DNA from: JBJMHZ01 sp045807125
GTDB lineage: Bacteria; Actinomycetota; Actinomycetes; JAWWOL01
Length of the DNA stretch: 64,000 nucleotides
Assembly (NCBI GenBank): GCA_045807125.1
Contig: JBJMHZ010000004.1
Coordinates: forward strand, 1-64,000
Direction: 5' to 3'
Shown here: piece after piece, positions 16,268 through 24,403 of the stretch
How the letters are laid out: every line of letters begins with the position of its first letter
Numbering within the stretch: the first letter of the stretch is position 1
Translations under genes and position numbers: made by a program
The notes under the pieces: generated by a model
The model's database searches: none
What the model saw: only the letters and a program-made list of their open reading frames with translations
What the model was told of the DNA's origin: nothing

Positions 16268-16355
16268 CTACGAGCGCAGTTCGCCGGCGATATCCTTGAT
16301 CATCCTTCGGACGTCGGGGTTCGAGAGCTGTCTCCTCAGTTCCACTGCGCCTAGC
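16268..16355 (-). repeat. Second copy of a recombinase-tail fragment; direct repeat with 14961-15015
   Basis: Bases about 16293-16347 match 14961-15015 in the same orientation, including 23 identical consecutive bases (14985-15007 with 16317-16339). On the minus strand both copies encode LRRQLSNP..xRMIK followed by a stop. Either two decayed copies of the same gene end, or scars of recombination flanking the M15 peptidase gene. The interval (about 1.3 kb) contains only that gene and the rest of the first remnant. Confidence 0.55.
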
Positions 16356-16400
16356 CGAAAACGAGGTGCGGACTGCCGGCGCAGGGCGTGTGATAGCGCT

Positions 16401-17267
16401 ATGGCGATCGTGCTGGGCACGCCCGGAGTCGACGGGCTGAGAGAGGCCGTGGGCGCGCTGCGGGAGTGGCAGGACGACGGGGCGCCGATGCAACTGCACC
16501 CGGGGGACCTGGGCTGGTTCTGGCGGTTCGGTGCGGAGGCAACGGCCGCAGCCGTCCGGACGTGGAGCCGGGACGGACGGATTCTCGCCGTCGGGCTGCT
16601 GGACGGCCCCATGCTGTTGCGGCTGACGATCGCGGCGGACGCGCAGCGGGACGAGGAGCTGGCGCAGCAGCTGGTAGAGGACGTGACCGAGCCGGGGCGG
16701 GGCGTACTGCCAGCGGGAAAGGTCAACATCGAGGCGCCGATGGGCGCACGGGTCCACGATCTACTGCTCGATGCCGGCTGGCAGACCGACGAGCCGTGGA
16801 CGCCGCTGCGCTGCGACCTCTCGGAGCCGGTGAAGGAGCCAGGCGTGCGGATCGAGGTGATCGGGCCGGAGCAGGCGCACGTGCGGGCCGCCGTGCAGCG
16901 GGCATCGTTCGACAGCTCGACGTTCACCGCCGAGCGCTGGCATGCGATGGCGGCCGGATTGCCGTACGCCGACGCCCGGTGCCTGGTCGCGCACGATCAC
17001 CACGGCAGCGCGGTGGCGGCGGTGACGCTGTGGGCGGCCGGCCCGGGGAAGCCCGGGTTGCTCGAGCCGATGGGCGTGTCCCGGGAGCATCGCGGTCACG
17101 GCTACGGCAAGGCGATCACCCTCGCCGCGGCGGCCGCGCTCCGGGAGCTGGGCTCGTCGAGCGCGATCGTCTGCACCCCGAGCGCCAATGTCGGCGCCGT
17201 CGCCACCTACGCGTCGGCCGGCTTCCGGCCACTCCCCGAGGTCCGGGACCGATACCGGGATGCCTGA
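16401..17267 (+). CDS. GNAT-family N-acetyltransferase (288 aa)
   Basis: The C-terminal GNAT fold is clear: EPMGVSREHRGHGYGKAITL (motif A, the R/QxxGxG/A acetyl-CoA loop is HRGHGYG) followed by AIVCTPSANVGAVATYASAG and FRPL (motif B). The N-terminal 140 residues (GWFWRFGAEATAAAVRTWSR) form a second, diverged domain, so the protein may be a tandem GNAT. Substrate unknown. ATG 16401 is used, although no strong ribosome binding site is seen. Confidence 0.85.
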   Translation: MAIVLGTPGVDGLREAVGALREWQDDGAPMQLHPGDLGWFWRFGAEATAAAVRTWSRDGRILAVGLLDGPMLLRLTIAADAQRDEELAQQLVEDVTEPGRGVLPAGKVNIEAPMGARVHDLLLDAGWQTDEPWTPLRCDLSEPVKEPGVRIEVIGPEQAHVRAAVQRASFDSSTFTAERWHAMAAGLPYADARCLVAHDHHGSAVAAVTLWAAGPGKPGLLEPMGVSREHRGHGYGKAITLAAAAALRELGSSSAIVCTPSANVGAVATYASAGFRPLPEVRDRYRDA

Positions 17268-17306
17268 CCGCCGCAAGGGTCTTTTGCTCTGTCACGGATT
17301 CAGGGG

Positions 17307-18770
17307 CTAGATCTGAGCGGTTGCGCCGAACCAGGTCGTCAGCACGTGGGGCAGCTCTGGATCTGCGATGTCTCCTGTCCAGGCGACGTACCCATCGGGT
17401 CGGATCAGCACGGCGGAGGGAGCGGTGACCTCGCCAAGAACGGGGAGCTCCCACGTGCCCGCGTGCTTAGCGTTGACCAACCGAACCCTATGTGACCAAG
17501 CGGAGATGTCAAAGCCATCGGCTCCGCCAAGCTCAAGAAGCACTGCCCGGGCGTCATGCAAGAGGCGGAACATGCGCGTAGGACCGTTTGCGCTCTGCAG
17601 ATCAAGGTCGGGCATGCGTCGTCCGAGCAGTGGATGCCCGTCTCCAAGATCGTAGTGAATATCCAAGCCAGAGAGCATGCCGACTATATGCTTGCGCGGC
17701 TCGTCCATGCCTAGTAGTTCAGTCATGATCCCGCGAAGAGCGGCATGGTGGCCGTCGGGCTTGCTCAGTACGATTTGCGCTCTCGTACTCTGCAGTACCC
17801 GAGCGCTAACCGGGTGACGTTCAGCATGATAACTGTCCAGGAGGCTCTCCGGTGACGTTCGCTTGACCACCTGCGACAACTTCCATCCCAGGTTCACGGC
17901 ATCTTGTAGGCCAGTACCAAGCCCTTGGCCGCCTTGTGGCGGATGTATGTGCGCGGCGTCGCCCGCGAGCAGCGCTCGGCCGTTGCGATAAGTCGCCGCC
18001 TGCCGTGTCGCGTCGCTGAAGCGCGAGATCCAGTTGACGCTACGAAGCCCATAGTCTGTCCCGTAGGTGCAGGTAAGTGCTTCGCGAAGCTCGTCGATGC
18101 TGGGCTCATCGGCATGCTTGACGACCCTTTCGCTCACTACGATCCCTATCGACTCGCCGTCTGCCGCTCTGCCAATGCCACCACCCTCCGGGCGCGTGCC
18201 GAGCTCCGGCTCCTCGTCCATCCTTACCTCGGCGATTATGTAGCTGATCGAGGCATCCAGTCCCGGAAAATCGATGCCGGCTATCTTGCGGACGAGGCTG
18301 CGTCCGCCGTCGCAGCCAACCAGATAGTCCGCCCGCAAGGGCTGACCGTCCGACACTTCAACGGTGACGCCATTGTCGTCCTGAGCGAAGCTCGTCACTT
18401 CATGGCTCCGCATGATCGGAACGCCGAGCTCACCGACCCAGCCAGCGAGGATAGGCTCGAACTTGCTCTGCGATAGCCCCAGCAAGTAGTTGTGACGAGT
18501 AGGAAAGTCGCTGATGTCCAAGCTAGCCCCGCCAAAGCCTACCCTCGGGTGCTGCTGCCCCTCCGAGATGAATCGCTCCGCGATGCCGCGCTGATCCAAT
18601 ACCTCTACGGCGCGAGAGTGAAGACCTCTAGCGCGGGATTCGTCGATGTGCTGATTGGCACGGCGCTCGACGATGACGACATCAACCCCCGCCAGCTTGA
18701 GCTCAGCCGCTAGCATCAGACCGGTCGGGCCACCCCCTGCGATCACCACTGCGCGCTTCTTCGTCGCCAC
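17307..18770 (-). CDS. FAD-dependent aromatic monooxygenase (487 aa)
   Basis: Class A flavin hydroxylase (PF01494-like). GTG 18770 lies 6 nt after AGGAG. FAD-binding motifs: GGGPTGLMLAAEL (12-24), the DG motif YLVGCDGGRSLVRK (149-162) and the GD motif RALLAGDAAHIHPPQGGQGL (264-284). The C-terminal thioredoxin-like domain (about 385-487) is typical of polyketide hydroxylases and rifampicin monooxygenases. Substrate class is aromatic polyketide, phenol or antibiotic; nothing local decides. Monocistronic, convergent with the GNAT gene. Confidence 0.9.
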   Translation of the reverse strand: MATKKRAVVIAGGGPTGLMLAAELKLAGVDVVIVERRANQHIDESRARGLHSRAVEVLDQRGIAERFISEGQQHPRVGFGGASLDISDFPTRHNYLLGLSQSKFEPILAGWVGELGVPIMRSHEVTSFAQDDNGVTVEVSDGQPLRADYLVGCDGGRSLVRKIAGIDFPGLDASISYIIAEVRMDEEPELGTRPEGGGIGRAADGESIGIVVSERVVKHADEPSIDELREALTCTYGTDYGLRSVNWISRFSDATRQAATYRNGRALLAGDAAHIHPPQGGQGLGTGLQDAVNLGWKLSQVVKRTSPESLLDSYHAERHPVSARVLQSTRAQIVLSKPDGHHAALRGIMTELLGMDEPRKHIVGMLSGLDIHYDLGDGHPLLGRRMPDLDLQSANGPTRMFRLLHDARAVLLELGGADGFDISAWSHRVRLVNAKHAGTWELPVLGEVTAPSAVLIRPDGYVAWTGDIADPELPHVLTTWFGATAQI

Positions 18771-18874
18771 GGTCGCTCCTGCTTCGCGCTCGTCGGATCA
18801 TGGTCGGTGAGCAGGCGACTGGTGCGGTGCGCAGCGCCTCCACGTGCCCGAGGATGACTGCCCGAGCCTTCGCC

Positions 18875-19837
18875 TCAGCCCTCTTCGGCTGCCTCGCGGC
18901 GGGCCCGGGCACGACGCTTGCCCTCGTGCATGGCCTGCACCCTGGCGATCGGGATCGTCCGCCCGTGCTCGATCAGCTCGATCGGTAGCTCCTGTGGCTC
19001 CGGCATCAGCTCGTCCCAGGACGAATGGGAGCTCAGCAACGTCGGGGCGGTGTGCACGGTGAAGTCGCCCGGTGCGACACCGGCCAGCTCCGACCAGTCG
19101 AGCGGGAAGGACACCGGCACCCCCGGCCGCAGCCGAGGGCTGTAGGCGGCCACCACCGAGGCGCCGCCGGCACGGGTCGAATCCAGGAACACCTTGCCGT
19201 GCCGTTGGTCCAGCACGAACGCCGTGGTGGCCAACTCCGGATCCAACCGCTCGGCGCGCACCGCCAGCGCGCGGGTGGCGGCGGCCACCTCCTCGGTCGA
19301 GGCTCCGGATACTGGCACGAAGACGTGCACCCCCTTGGCGCCACTTGTCTTGACGGCCCCGGCCATGTCGAGGTCGGCCAGCGCCTGCCGCACCAGCGTG
19401 GCGGCCCGGACCGCCAGCGAGAAGTCGCCGCCCTCCGGCGGATCGATGTCCAGGATCAGATGGGTCGGCCGGTTCGGCTGGTCGATCCGGGACAGCGTCG
19501 GGTGGTACTCCACCGCGCGCTGGTTGGCGAACCAGAGCAGCGTCCGAAGCTCGTTGCACAGCGCGTAGTGGACCTCGCGCCGCGACCGCTCTGCCCAGAC
19601 GGTCACGGTCGGCACCCAATCCGGCGCGTACGTCGGCATGTTCTTCTGCATGAACGGTGGCTGACCTGGTCGCACTCGCATCACCGACAGCGGACGATCC
19701 CGCAGGACGGGCAACATCCGGTCGGCCACCGCGATCAGGTAGTCCACCAAGTCCCGCTTGGTCGTACCAGCGTCGTCGAACAGCGGCTGATCCAGATGAG
19801 TCAGCTCGACGCCGTCGCGCACCTCGTCCGCGCTCAC
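18875..19837 (-). CDS. LigD-type polymerase domain protein (320 aa)
   Basis: Archaeo-eukaryotic-primase-like polymerase (PolDom) that fills ends during non-homologous end joining. Visible: RPGQPPFMQKNMPTYAPDW, the metal-binding LILDIDPPEG (D130, D132), KTSGAKGVHVFVPV and the SFPLDW segment near the C-terminus. GTG 19837 follows GAGG and gives the expected length of about 300-320. It is a stand-alone polymerase: no Ku, ligase or nuclease gene is in the window. Mycobacteria carry similar unfused copies (PolD1/PolD2). Confidence 0.9.
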   Translation of the reverse strand: MSADEVRDGVELTHLDQPLFDDAGTTKRDLVDYLIAVADRMLPVLRDRPLSVMRVRPGQPPFMQKNMPTYAPDWVPTVTVWAERSRREVHYALCNELRTLLWFANQRAVEYHPTLSRIDQPNRPTHLILDIDPPEGGDFSLAVRAATLVRQALADLDMAGAVKTSGAKGVHVFVPVSGASTEEVAAATRALAVRAERLDPELATTAFVLDQRHGKVFLDSTRAGGASVVAAYSPRLRPGVPVSFPLDWSELAGVAPGDFTVHTAPTLLSSHSSWDELMPEPQELPIELIEHGRTIPIARVQAMHEGKRRARARREAAEEG

Positions 19838-20018
19838 GGCCCTATCCTCCACCTCGCAGCTGGCGCTTGTCGCAACGAGGCATCCGCGCCGCCGCTGGCA
19901 GGGATGCGTACCGCCGGATAGATCAAGTATCCTGCCCACCTCAGCGAACCCAAGCTGCTGATGACGGTGCCCGGGTCCCGCCGTCGATGCACGCGGTCAC
20001 CGAGGCGTTGGAGGTGCC

Positions 20019-20390
20019 ATGGGCGACGTGGACGAGTTGGAACGACTCAACGACCAGTTCATCGACGCGTTCAGGATCGGGTCATGGGAGCGGCTGCGGC
20101 CGATCCTCGCGGCTGACTTCGCCTATCTCGACGGGGACACCGGCGAGCAGTGGTCGGAGGAGCGATACATCGCGGACCTCGATGGCCAGGCCATACCGGA
20201 TATCGCCTTCGATCAGCTGCAGATCCATGTGGCGGGAGGCACCGCGGTCGTGTCGGCCAGGACCACGCGGACGACGCGGAGGCCAGGCGTTCACCGACGC
20301 TACGTGGACACGTACGAGCGGCGCGAGAAGGGTTGGCTCTGCGTGCACGCGTGCGTGTGGCTGCTGTCTGGCGACCCCGGCTGTGCCTGA
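20019..20390 (+). CDS. NTF2-like / SnoaL-fold protein (123 aa)
   Basis: Small alpha+beta cone protein: LERLNDQFIDAFRIGSWERL, RPILAADFAYLDGDTGEQWS and YERREKGWLCVHACVWLL are the helix and strand signatures of DUF4440/SnoaL proteins. Start ATG 20019 has GGAGGT upstream. These bind small hydrophobic ligands or act as isomerases or dehydratases. No substrate can be named. Confidence 0.75.
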   Translation: MGDVDELERLNDQFIDAFRIGSWERLRPILAADFAYLDGDTGEQWSEERYIADLDGQAIPDIAFDQLQIHVAGGTAVVSARTTRTTRRPGVHRRYVDTYERREKGWLCVHACVWLLSGDPGCA

Positions 20391-20422
20391 CCCTGCCTGA
20401 CCGGTGGGGCCGGCTTGCCAGC

Positions 20423-20726
20423 TCAGCTCAGCAGGTCCACGGGCACCGCCAGGTCACGATGCTCGTGCAGCCGCGCGATCCGGCTCGGTCGTCACAGGCG
20501 CAGACCTCATCGCGAGCAGGCATCGCAGCAGCGCCTCGGCCGGGCGAATCTGCTTCTCGGCGAGCCGCCCGGACGGGGCACCCAGCGCAGCGGCGTCGCT
20601 CGGCTGCGGCACCAAGCCGTTCACCAGCCGGCACACCTGCACCGGATCGCTGCCGAGGCCGTCCAGCGCACCGTCGGGAAGCGAGCCCAGGCGCGTCAGC
20701 ACTCCGGGCGACGCGTAGTCGATCAC
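20423..20726 (-). pseudogene. Internally deleted transglutaminase-like protein
   Basis: Begins with an ATG at 20726 and reads like the N-terminus of actinobacterial transglutaminase-domain proteins (LPDGALDGLGSDPVQVCRLV, then RLAEKQIRPAEALLRCLLAM). The frame is lost near 20500. A second frame then gives IARLHEHRDLAVPVDLLS and a stop at 20423-20425, the kind of C-terminus these proteins have. The catalytic Cys-His-Asp core, about 180 residues, is missing. A gene destroyed by an internal deletion. Confidence 0.5.
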
Positions 20727-20779
20727 ATCAGCACCCTACGAGCCCGCGGGCATCCTCGTCCGGCATCGCGACCCTGAAG

Positions 20780-20825
20780 CGGGGCAAGGGCTGACGGCGC
20801 CAGGAGTCCGTCAGCCCTCGCCCCG
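20780..20825. terminator. Strong hairpin terminator downstream of the gene pair 20833-21780
   Basis: CGGGGC-A-AGGGCTGACGG (20780-20797) pairs with CCGTCAGCCCT-C-GCCCCG (20808-20825). That is 17 paired bases with one mismatch and a 10-base loop. It starts right after the stop of the minus-strand gene. Confidence 0.75.
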
Positions 20826-20832
20826 CGGATGA

Positions 20833-21351
20833 CTAGCCAGCGGGGATGGCCGCCTTGGAATTGGCGAGCGCCGAGCACTGGTCGAGCGCGGTGATATAAG
20901 CGGGTGCTGAGGCGTCGACCGGATGGTCGTCGTCCTTCGGCATCGCCGGGCTCGCGTTCAGGCAGTTCCGGAACGCTTCGGCGAGCGGCTTGACCGCAAC
21001 GCCGAAAGCGGCCATCTCCCTGCTGTCAGCCAACCTGTTGGCGGCGCTTTGCTCGACCGTGCATGACGCGGCCGCCTTTCCCTGCGGGTCGCGATAGCTC
21101 CAGCCACCGCCGTCGAACGGTATGCGCTGGGCGCCGTGAGACGTGTAGCAGGCGTCCAGCGCCCCGTTGACCCGGTCGATCTTCGCGGCGAGCGCCAGCG
21201 GATAGACGAGCTTCCCATGCTCATATCGAGCGCCCGCCGCCGGTGATTTCTGCGAAGGCCCCGCTCGGGTCACTGACAGTATGATCACGGGAATCGCGAT
21301 GATCGCGGCCGCGATCGTGAGGAGCCCTACGGTCCTGGATCCACGCATCAT
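20833..21351 (-). CDS. Membrane-anchored extracytoplasmic protein (172 aa)
   Basis: One N-terminal helix (VGLLTIAAAIIAIPVIILSV, about 8-27) serves as uncleaved signal anchor. The remaining ~140 residues are outside the cell and contain four Cys (DACYTSHG, ASCTVEQS, RNCLNASP, DQCSALAN), probably two disulphides. Unrecognised family. It lies 15 bp after the secreted protein 21367-21780 on the same strand, so they form an operon ended by a strong hairpin. GGGAG lies upstream of ATG 21351. Confidence 0.75.
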   Translation of the reverse strand: MMRGSRTVGLLTIAAAIIAIPVIILSVTRAGPSQKSPAAGARYEHGKLVYPLALAAKIDRVNGALDACYTSHGAQRIPFDGGGWSYRDPQGKAAASCTVEQSAANRLADSREMAAFGVAVKPLAEAFRNCLNASPAMPKDDDHPVDASAPAYITALDQCSALANSKAAIPAG

Positions 21352-21366
21352 CCGACTCCCGCCTGC

Positions 21367-21780
21367 TCAGTGCGCTGCTGTGGTGATCGAGCGGCTCACC
21401 CATCCGTTGCTGGACAGGTACCACTCGTTGGTGGTCGGGCCGCCGCAGCCGCCATTGACCGCTGAGCCGTTGGACACGTCCTTGTAGAGGTTGATGCCTG
21501 AGCCGATCGCCGTCCCGTGGACCGCGAAGCCCACGCTGGGACCGCTTCGCAGGTTGCCGGTGCAGAGCATGTCGTACTTCGGGCCGAGAGCTCCGTTGCT
21601 GCACGACCAACCCTGGCCGGACGCGGTGTTGTGAGCGCTGTTCCCGCAGGCGGGGGTATTGGCGTTGGCCGGGCCGCCGGTCGGTATCAGCACGACGCTG
21701 AGCAAGGCGATGGTGACGGACGCGAGAGCAGTCGTGAATCGTGCCGGACCGCCCCACGAGCGGGCAAGAGAGAATTGCAT
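21367..21780 (-). CDS. Small secreted protein (137 aa)
   Basis: Signal peptide: Arg-containing N-region, hydrophobic core FTTALASVTIALLSVVLIPT, cleavage near ANA before NTPACGN. The mature chain is rich in Gly, Ser and Asn with four Cys (TPACGN, WSCSNG, MLCTGN, GGCGGP). The motifs GPSVGFAVHGTAIGSG and STNEWYLSS-like text suggest an immunoglobulin- or lectin-like surface module. Excellent AAGGAGGAG site before ATG 21780. Cotranscribed with the membrane-anchored protein downstream. No specific function recognised. Confidence 0.75.
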   Translation of the reverse strand: MQFSLARSWGGPARFTTALASVTIALLSVVLIPTGGPANANTPACGNSAHNTASGQGWSCSNGALGPKYDMLCTGNLRSGPSVGFAVHGTAIGSGINLYKDVSNGSAVNGGCGGPTTNEWYLSSNGWVSRSITTAAH

Positions 21781-22506
21781 TTCTCCTCCTTGATGGCAGC
21801 CGTCATCGGTTGGACGGCTGACGTTATCGAGGCGCGCCGCGGGTACCCGCGCGGGATTGCCTGCCGCGACGAGGCGCCTTGTCCTCGGATCATGAGAGGA
21901 TTGGATGCCGGGCGGAGATGCGCCAGCGTCCGTGCCAATGAGCAGCAGGAGGAGTGACTCCCCGTTCTCTTCAACTCCTGACGCGTACGGACACTATGCT
22001 GATCTTGATACGATGTCTAGCAATTATAGAAAGCTTTGCGAAAGCAGAAGCGGCAGCCCAGCAATTCGTTGAATGGCCGACGATGGGCTCTCACGGCCCG
22101 GAGATCCGGTTTGTCCGCGTCGCACTGACCGGGCGAGAACGCTCGGTCGCTCTTCCTGGAGTAGCTTCGATCGTCGGTTCTTCGAGGACTCGGGGCTGGC
22201 GCGGGCTAGGCCCTCCTCGTGAGCTCGAGGAGGCCCCGCCGGCTTGCCGTCTCAGGCGTCCTGCCACCTCGTCGACCGGGCTCGGGCGCGCGAGCCAGCG
22301 ACCGCTTCCACCGGCCGGCGGGAGGCACTCCGGCAGCTCGCCCGGAGCCTCCCGCACTGACGCGAGCGGAGCGGTTACGCTGGCCGTCGAACTGGCTACC
22401 GTGAGTAGTCATCACAGCGAGTTACGTAACCTGCCGCTCAAGTAAGAAACGTTCCCTGCATACTGACCGATCTAGACCAAAACAGCCCTGCCCGAAGGAA
22501 GCCAGC
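21781..22506. other. Long intergenic region with no supported gene
   Basis: About 725 bases between the divergent genes at 21780 and 22507. Open frames here have poor codon bias and no recognisable products. The only structure seen is a hairpin CCTCCTCG (22212-22219) with CGAGGAGG (22226-22233). The stretch 22010-22040 is AT-rich. Promoters for both flanking genes must lie inside. Confidence 0.5.
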
Positions 22507-23619
22507 GTGAAGCGGTTCATGATCTTCGGGGCGGTCGCCGCCGCCCTCCTCACGGTGGGCGCCTCGCCGGCGTCCGCCCAGACGCCGCCGTCCTCGGCGA
22601 TGCCGACATGGCAGACCAACGGCCAGGTGTACGCGGTCGCGTACGCCGGCGGCCGGGTCTACCTTGGCGGCTCCTTCACCTCGGTCCGGCCGCCGGGCTC
22701 CGAGACCAGCACGGCCCGCAACCACGTCGCGGCCTTCAGCGCCAGCACCGGCGATCTGCTGGCGTGGAACCCCGACACTGACGGCACGGTCCGCGCGATC
22801 GCGGTCGGCCCGGCCGGCACGGTCTACCTGGGTGGCCAGTTCGCGCACGTTCACGGGGTCAAGCGACTGAAGCTGGCAGCGGTGACGCCGGTCCTCGGCT
22901 CGCTGAAGTCGTGGGCGCCACGGGCCAACGCGCTGGTGCGCGCGCTCGCGGTGACGCCCAACGGCGCGACCGTCTACGCCGGTGGTGACTTCACCTCCGT
23001 CAACGGCATCACCCGGCGCCACGTCGTTGCGATCAGCACCGCCGGCCCAGTGAGGAGCTGGTTCGCCGGCACGACCTCCAGGGCGGGCAGGTTCACCAAC
23101 GTGACGGCCATCTCGATCGCCGGCACGCGCATCTATCTCGGTGGCAACTTCACCGCCGTCCGGGGCATCGCTCGGCTGAACTCGGCGGCGGTGAGCGCTT
23201 CGTCGGGAAGCGTCCTGTCCTGGCACGCGTGGACGTCCACCACGATCCTCGCCATCGCGCACGACGGCAGCCGGGTGTTCATGGGCGGACGCGGCAGCGG
23301 TGGCTTCTTCAGAGCGTTCAGCGCTTCGACCGGCGCGCTGCTCTGGCGAGGGAACAGCGACGGGGACGTGCAGGCCCTCTTCGTCCGTGACAGCGAGCTG
23401 TACGCAGGCGGGCACTTCAACACCTTGCAGGGAATCACCCGCCATCACCTTGCGGCCGTCGACACCGCGACCGGCGCCGTGCTGGACTGGCATCCCGGGG
23501 TCAACGAGAGCATCGGCGTCCTCGGCTTGGGCGGTGACACCGGGCACATCGGCGTCGGCGGCGATTTCACGATCATCGGCGGCCGCGCCCAGGAGGACTT
23601 CGGGCAGTTCGCCGGCTGA
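22507..23619 (+). CDS. Secreted beta-propeller repeat protein (370 aa)
   Basis: Signal peptide (MIFGAVAAALLTVGASPASA, cleavage before QTPPS). The rest is a set of about seven repeats of the form (V/L)Y(L/A)GG.F..V.G..R..(L/V)AA...TG.L..W, for example VYLGGSFTSV, VYLGGQFAHV, VYAGGDFTSVNG, IYLGGNFTAVRG, LYAGGHFNTLQG. This is the delta-60/beta-propeller type seen in secreted actinobacterial proteins. Probably a surface binding or scaffolding protein. GTG 22507 follows AAGGAAG. No enzymatic residues can be assigned. Confidence 0.85.
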   Translation: MKRFMIFGAVAAALLTVGASPASAQTPPSSAMPTWQTNGQVYAVAYAGGRVYLGGSFTSVRPPGSETSTARNHVAAFSASTGDLLAWNPDTDGTVRAIAVGPAGTVYLGGQFAHVHGVKRLKLAAVTPVLGSLKSWAPRANALVRALAVTPNGATVYAGGDFTSVNGITRRHVVAISTAGPVRSWFAGTTSRAGRFTNVTAISIAGTRIYLGGNFTAVRGIARLNSAAVSASSGSVLSWHAWTSTTILAIAHDGSRVFMGGRGSGGFFRAFSASTGALLWRGNSDGDVQALFVRDSELYAGGHFNTLQGITRHHLAAVDTATGAVLDWHPGVNESIGVLGLGGDTGHIGVGGDFTIIGGRAQEDFGQFAG

Positions 23620-23792
23620 CGGGGAGAGCCGGCCGGTGCAGACCCGCTCGTACGCCGGCGCTCCCCCACCTCGGCAGCTTCCTGGGCTACAACGAGGGGC
23701 AGCCGGCTGTCCTGCACGAAGGACGTGACCGCAGCCCAGGTCGGCGGCAACCCGATCGGCTGCATCCGGCACATCACCTGGTAGGGCAGTCA

Positions 23793-24275
23793 GTGAAGCA
23801 GAGCGGGAGCGGGCACTGGGCTGGTCGGCTCATGGCTGCCGCCGGCGCGGCGCTCGTCGTCGCCGGCTGCGGCGGGCATGCCCAGGTGGGCGTCGACGAG
23901 CAGGGCAGGCCGGCGAAGGGGCTCGTCACGGCGGCCGCCGCGTACGCCACCGCGCTGGCGCGCGGCGACCGTGCCGGGTTGGCGGCGATGAACGCTCCCG
24001 GCTACCGGCAGGACCGGCTGGCCGCGACGCTCAACCGGTACGGCGGCCATCCGGTGCGCGCGAAGCGGTACGCCGGCGAGAATGCCGTCGGCGCCAGCGT
24101 TCGCTACGCGGTCGACTGCGGCAGCAACCGCCAGGTCTCGTTCTGGCAGCCGTTCTTCTACGTCAAGGGCACGTGGCGGCCGGCCCTCGGCGGCCCGGTA
24201 GGGACGCAGCGGACGAAGCTGCCGACCGCCAGCCCCCCGGCCGTGAGCTCCGGCGCGTCCCCGTCCGGCTGCTAG
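23793..24275 (+). CDS. Putative lipoprotein (160 aa)
   Basis: N-terminus with signal helix and lipobox VVAGC (Cys at about 26), then a globular domain of about 90 residues (TAAAAYATALARGDRAGLAAM; DCGSNRQVSFWQPFFYV) and a Pro/Ser-rich tail ending in Cys. Looks like an NTF2-like or DUF-type lipoprotein; family not recognised. GTG start at 23793. Confidence 0.65.
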   Translation: MKQSGSGHWAGRLMAAAGAALVVAGCGGHAQVGVDEQGRPAKGLVTAAAAYATALARGDRAGLAAMNAPGYRQDRLAATLNRYGGHPVRAKRYAGENAVGASVRYAVDCGSNRQVSFWQPFFYVKGTWRPALGGPVGTQRTKLPTASPPAVSSGASPSGC

Positions 24276-24403
24276 CCCAGGGCGCCGCACTGCCCGCGGC
24301 CGATCCGGACGGCCCGTTCACGCGCGAGCGGGCGGTGGGCACGCCGTCGCCGACGCGCCCACCACCCGCTCGAGACCGGCGGCCATGACCGCCGGGACGT
24401 GCG

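Noticed and set aside
21954..22445. Plus-strand open frame of about 160 codons
   Set aside because: Poor codon bias, no ribosome binding site, Arg/Ser/Pro-rich end and no recognisable fold; treated as intergenic.
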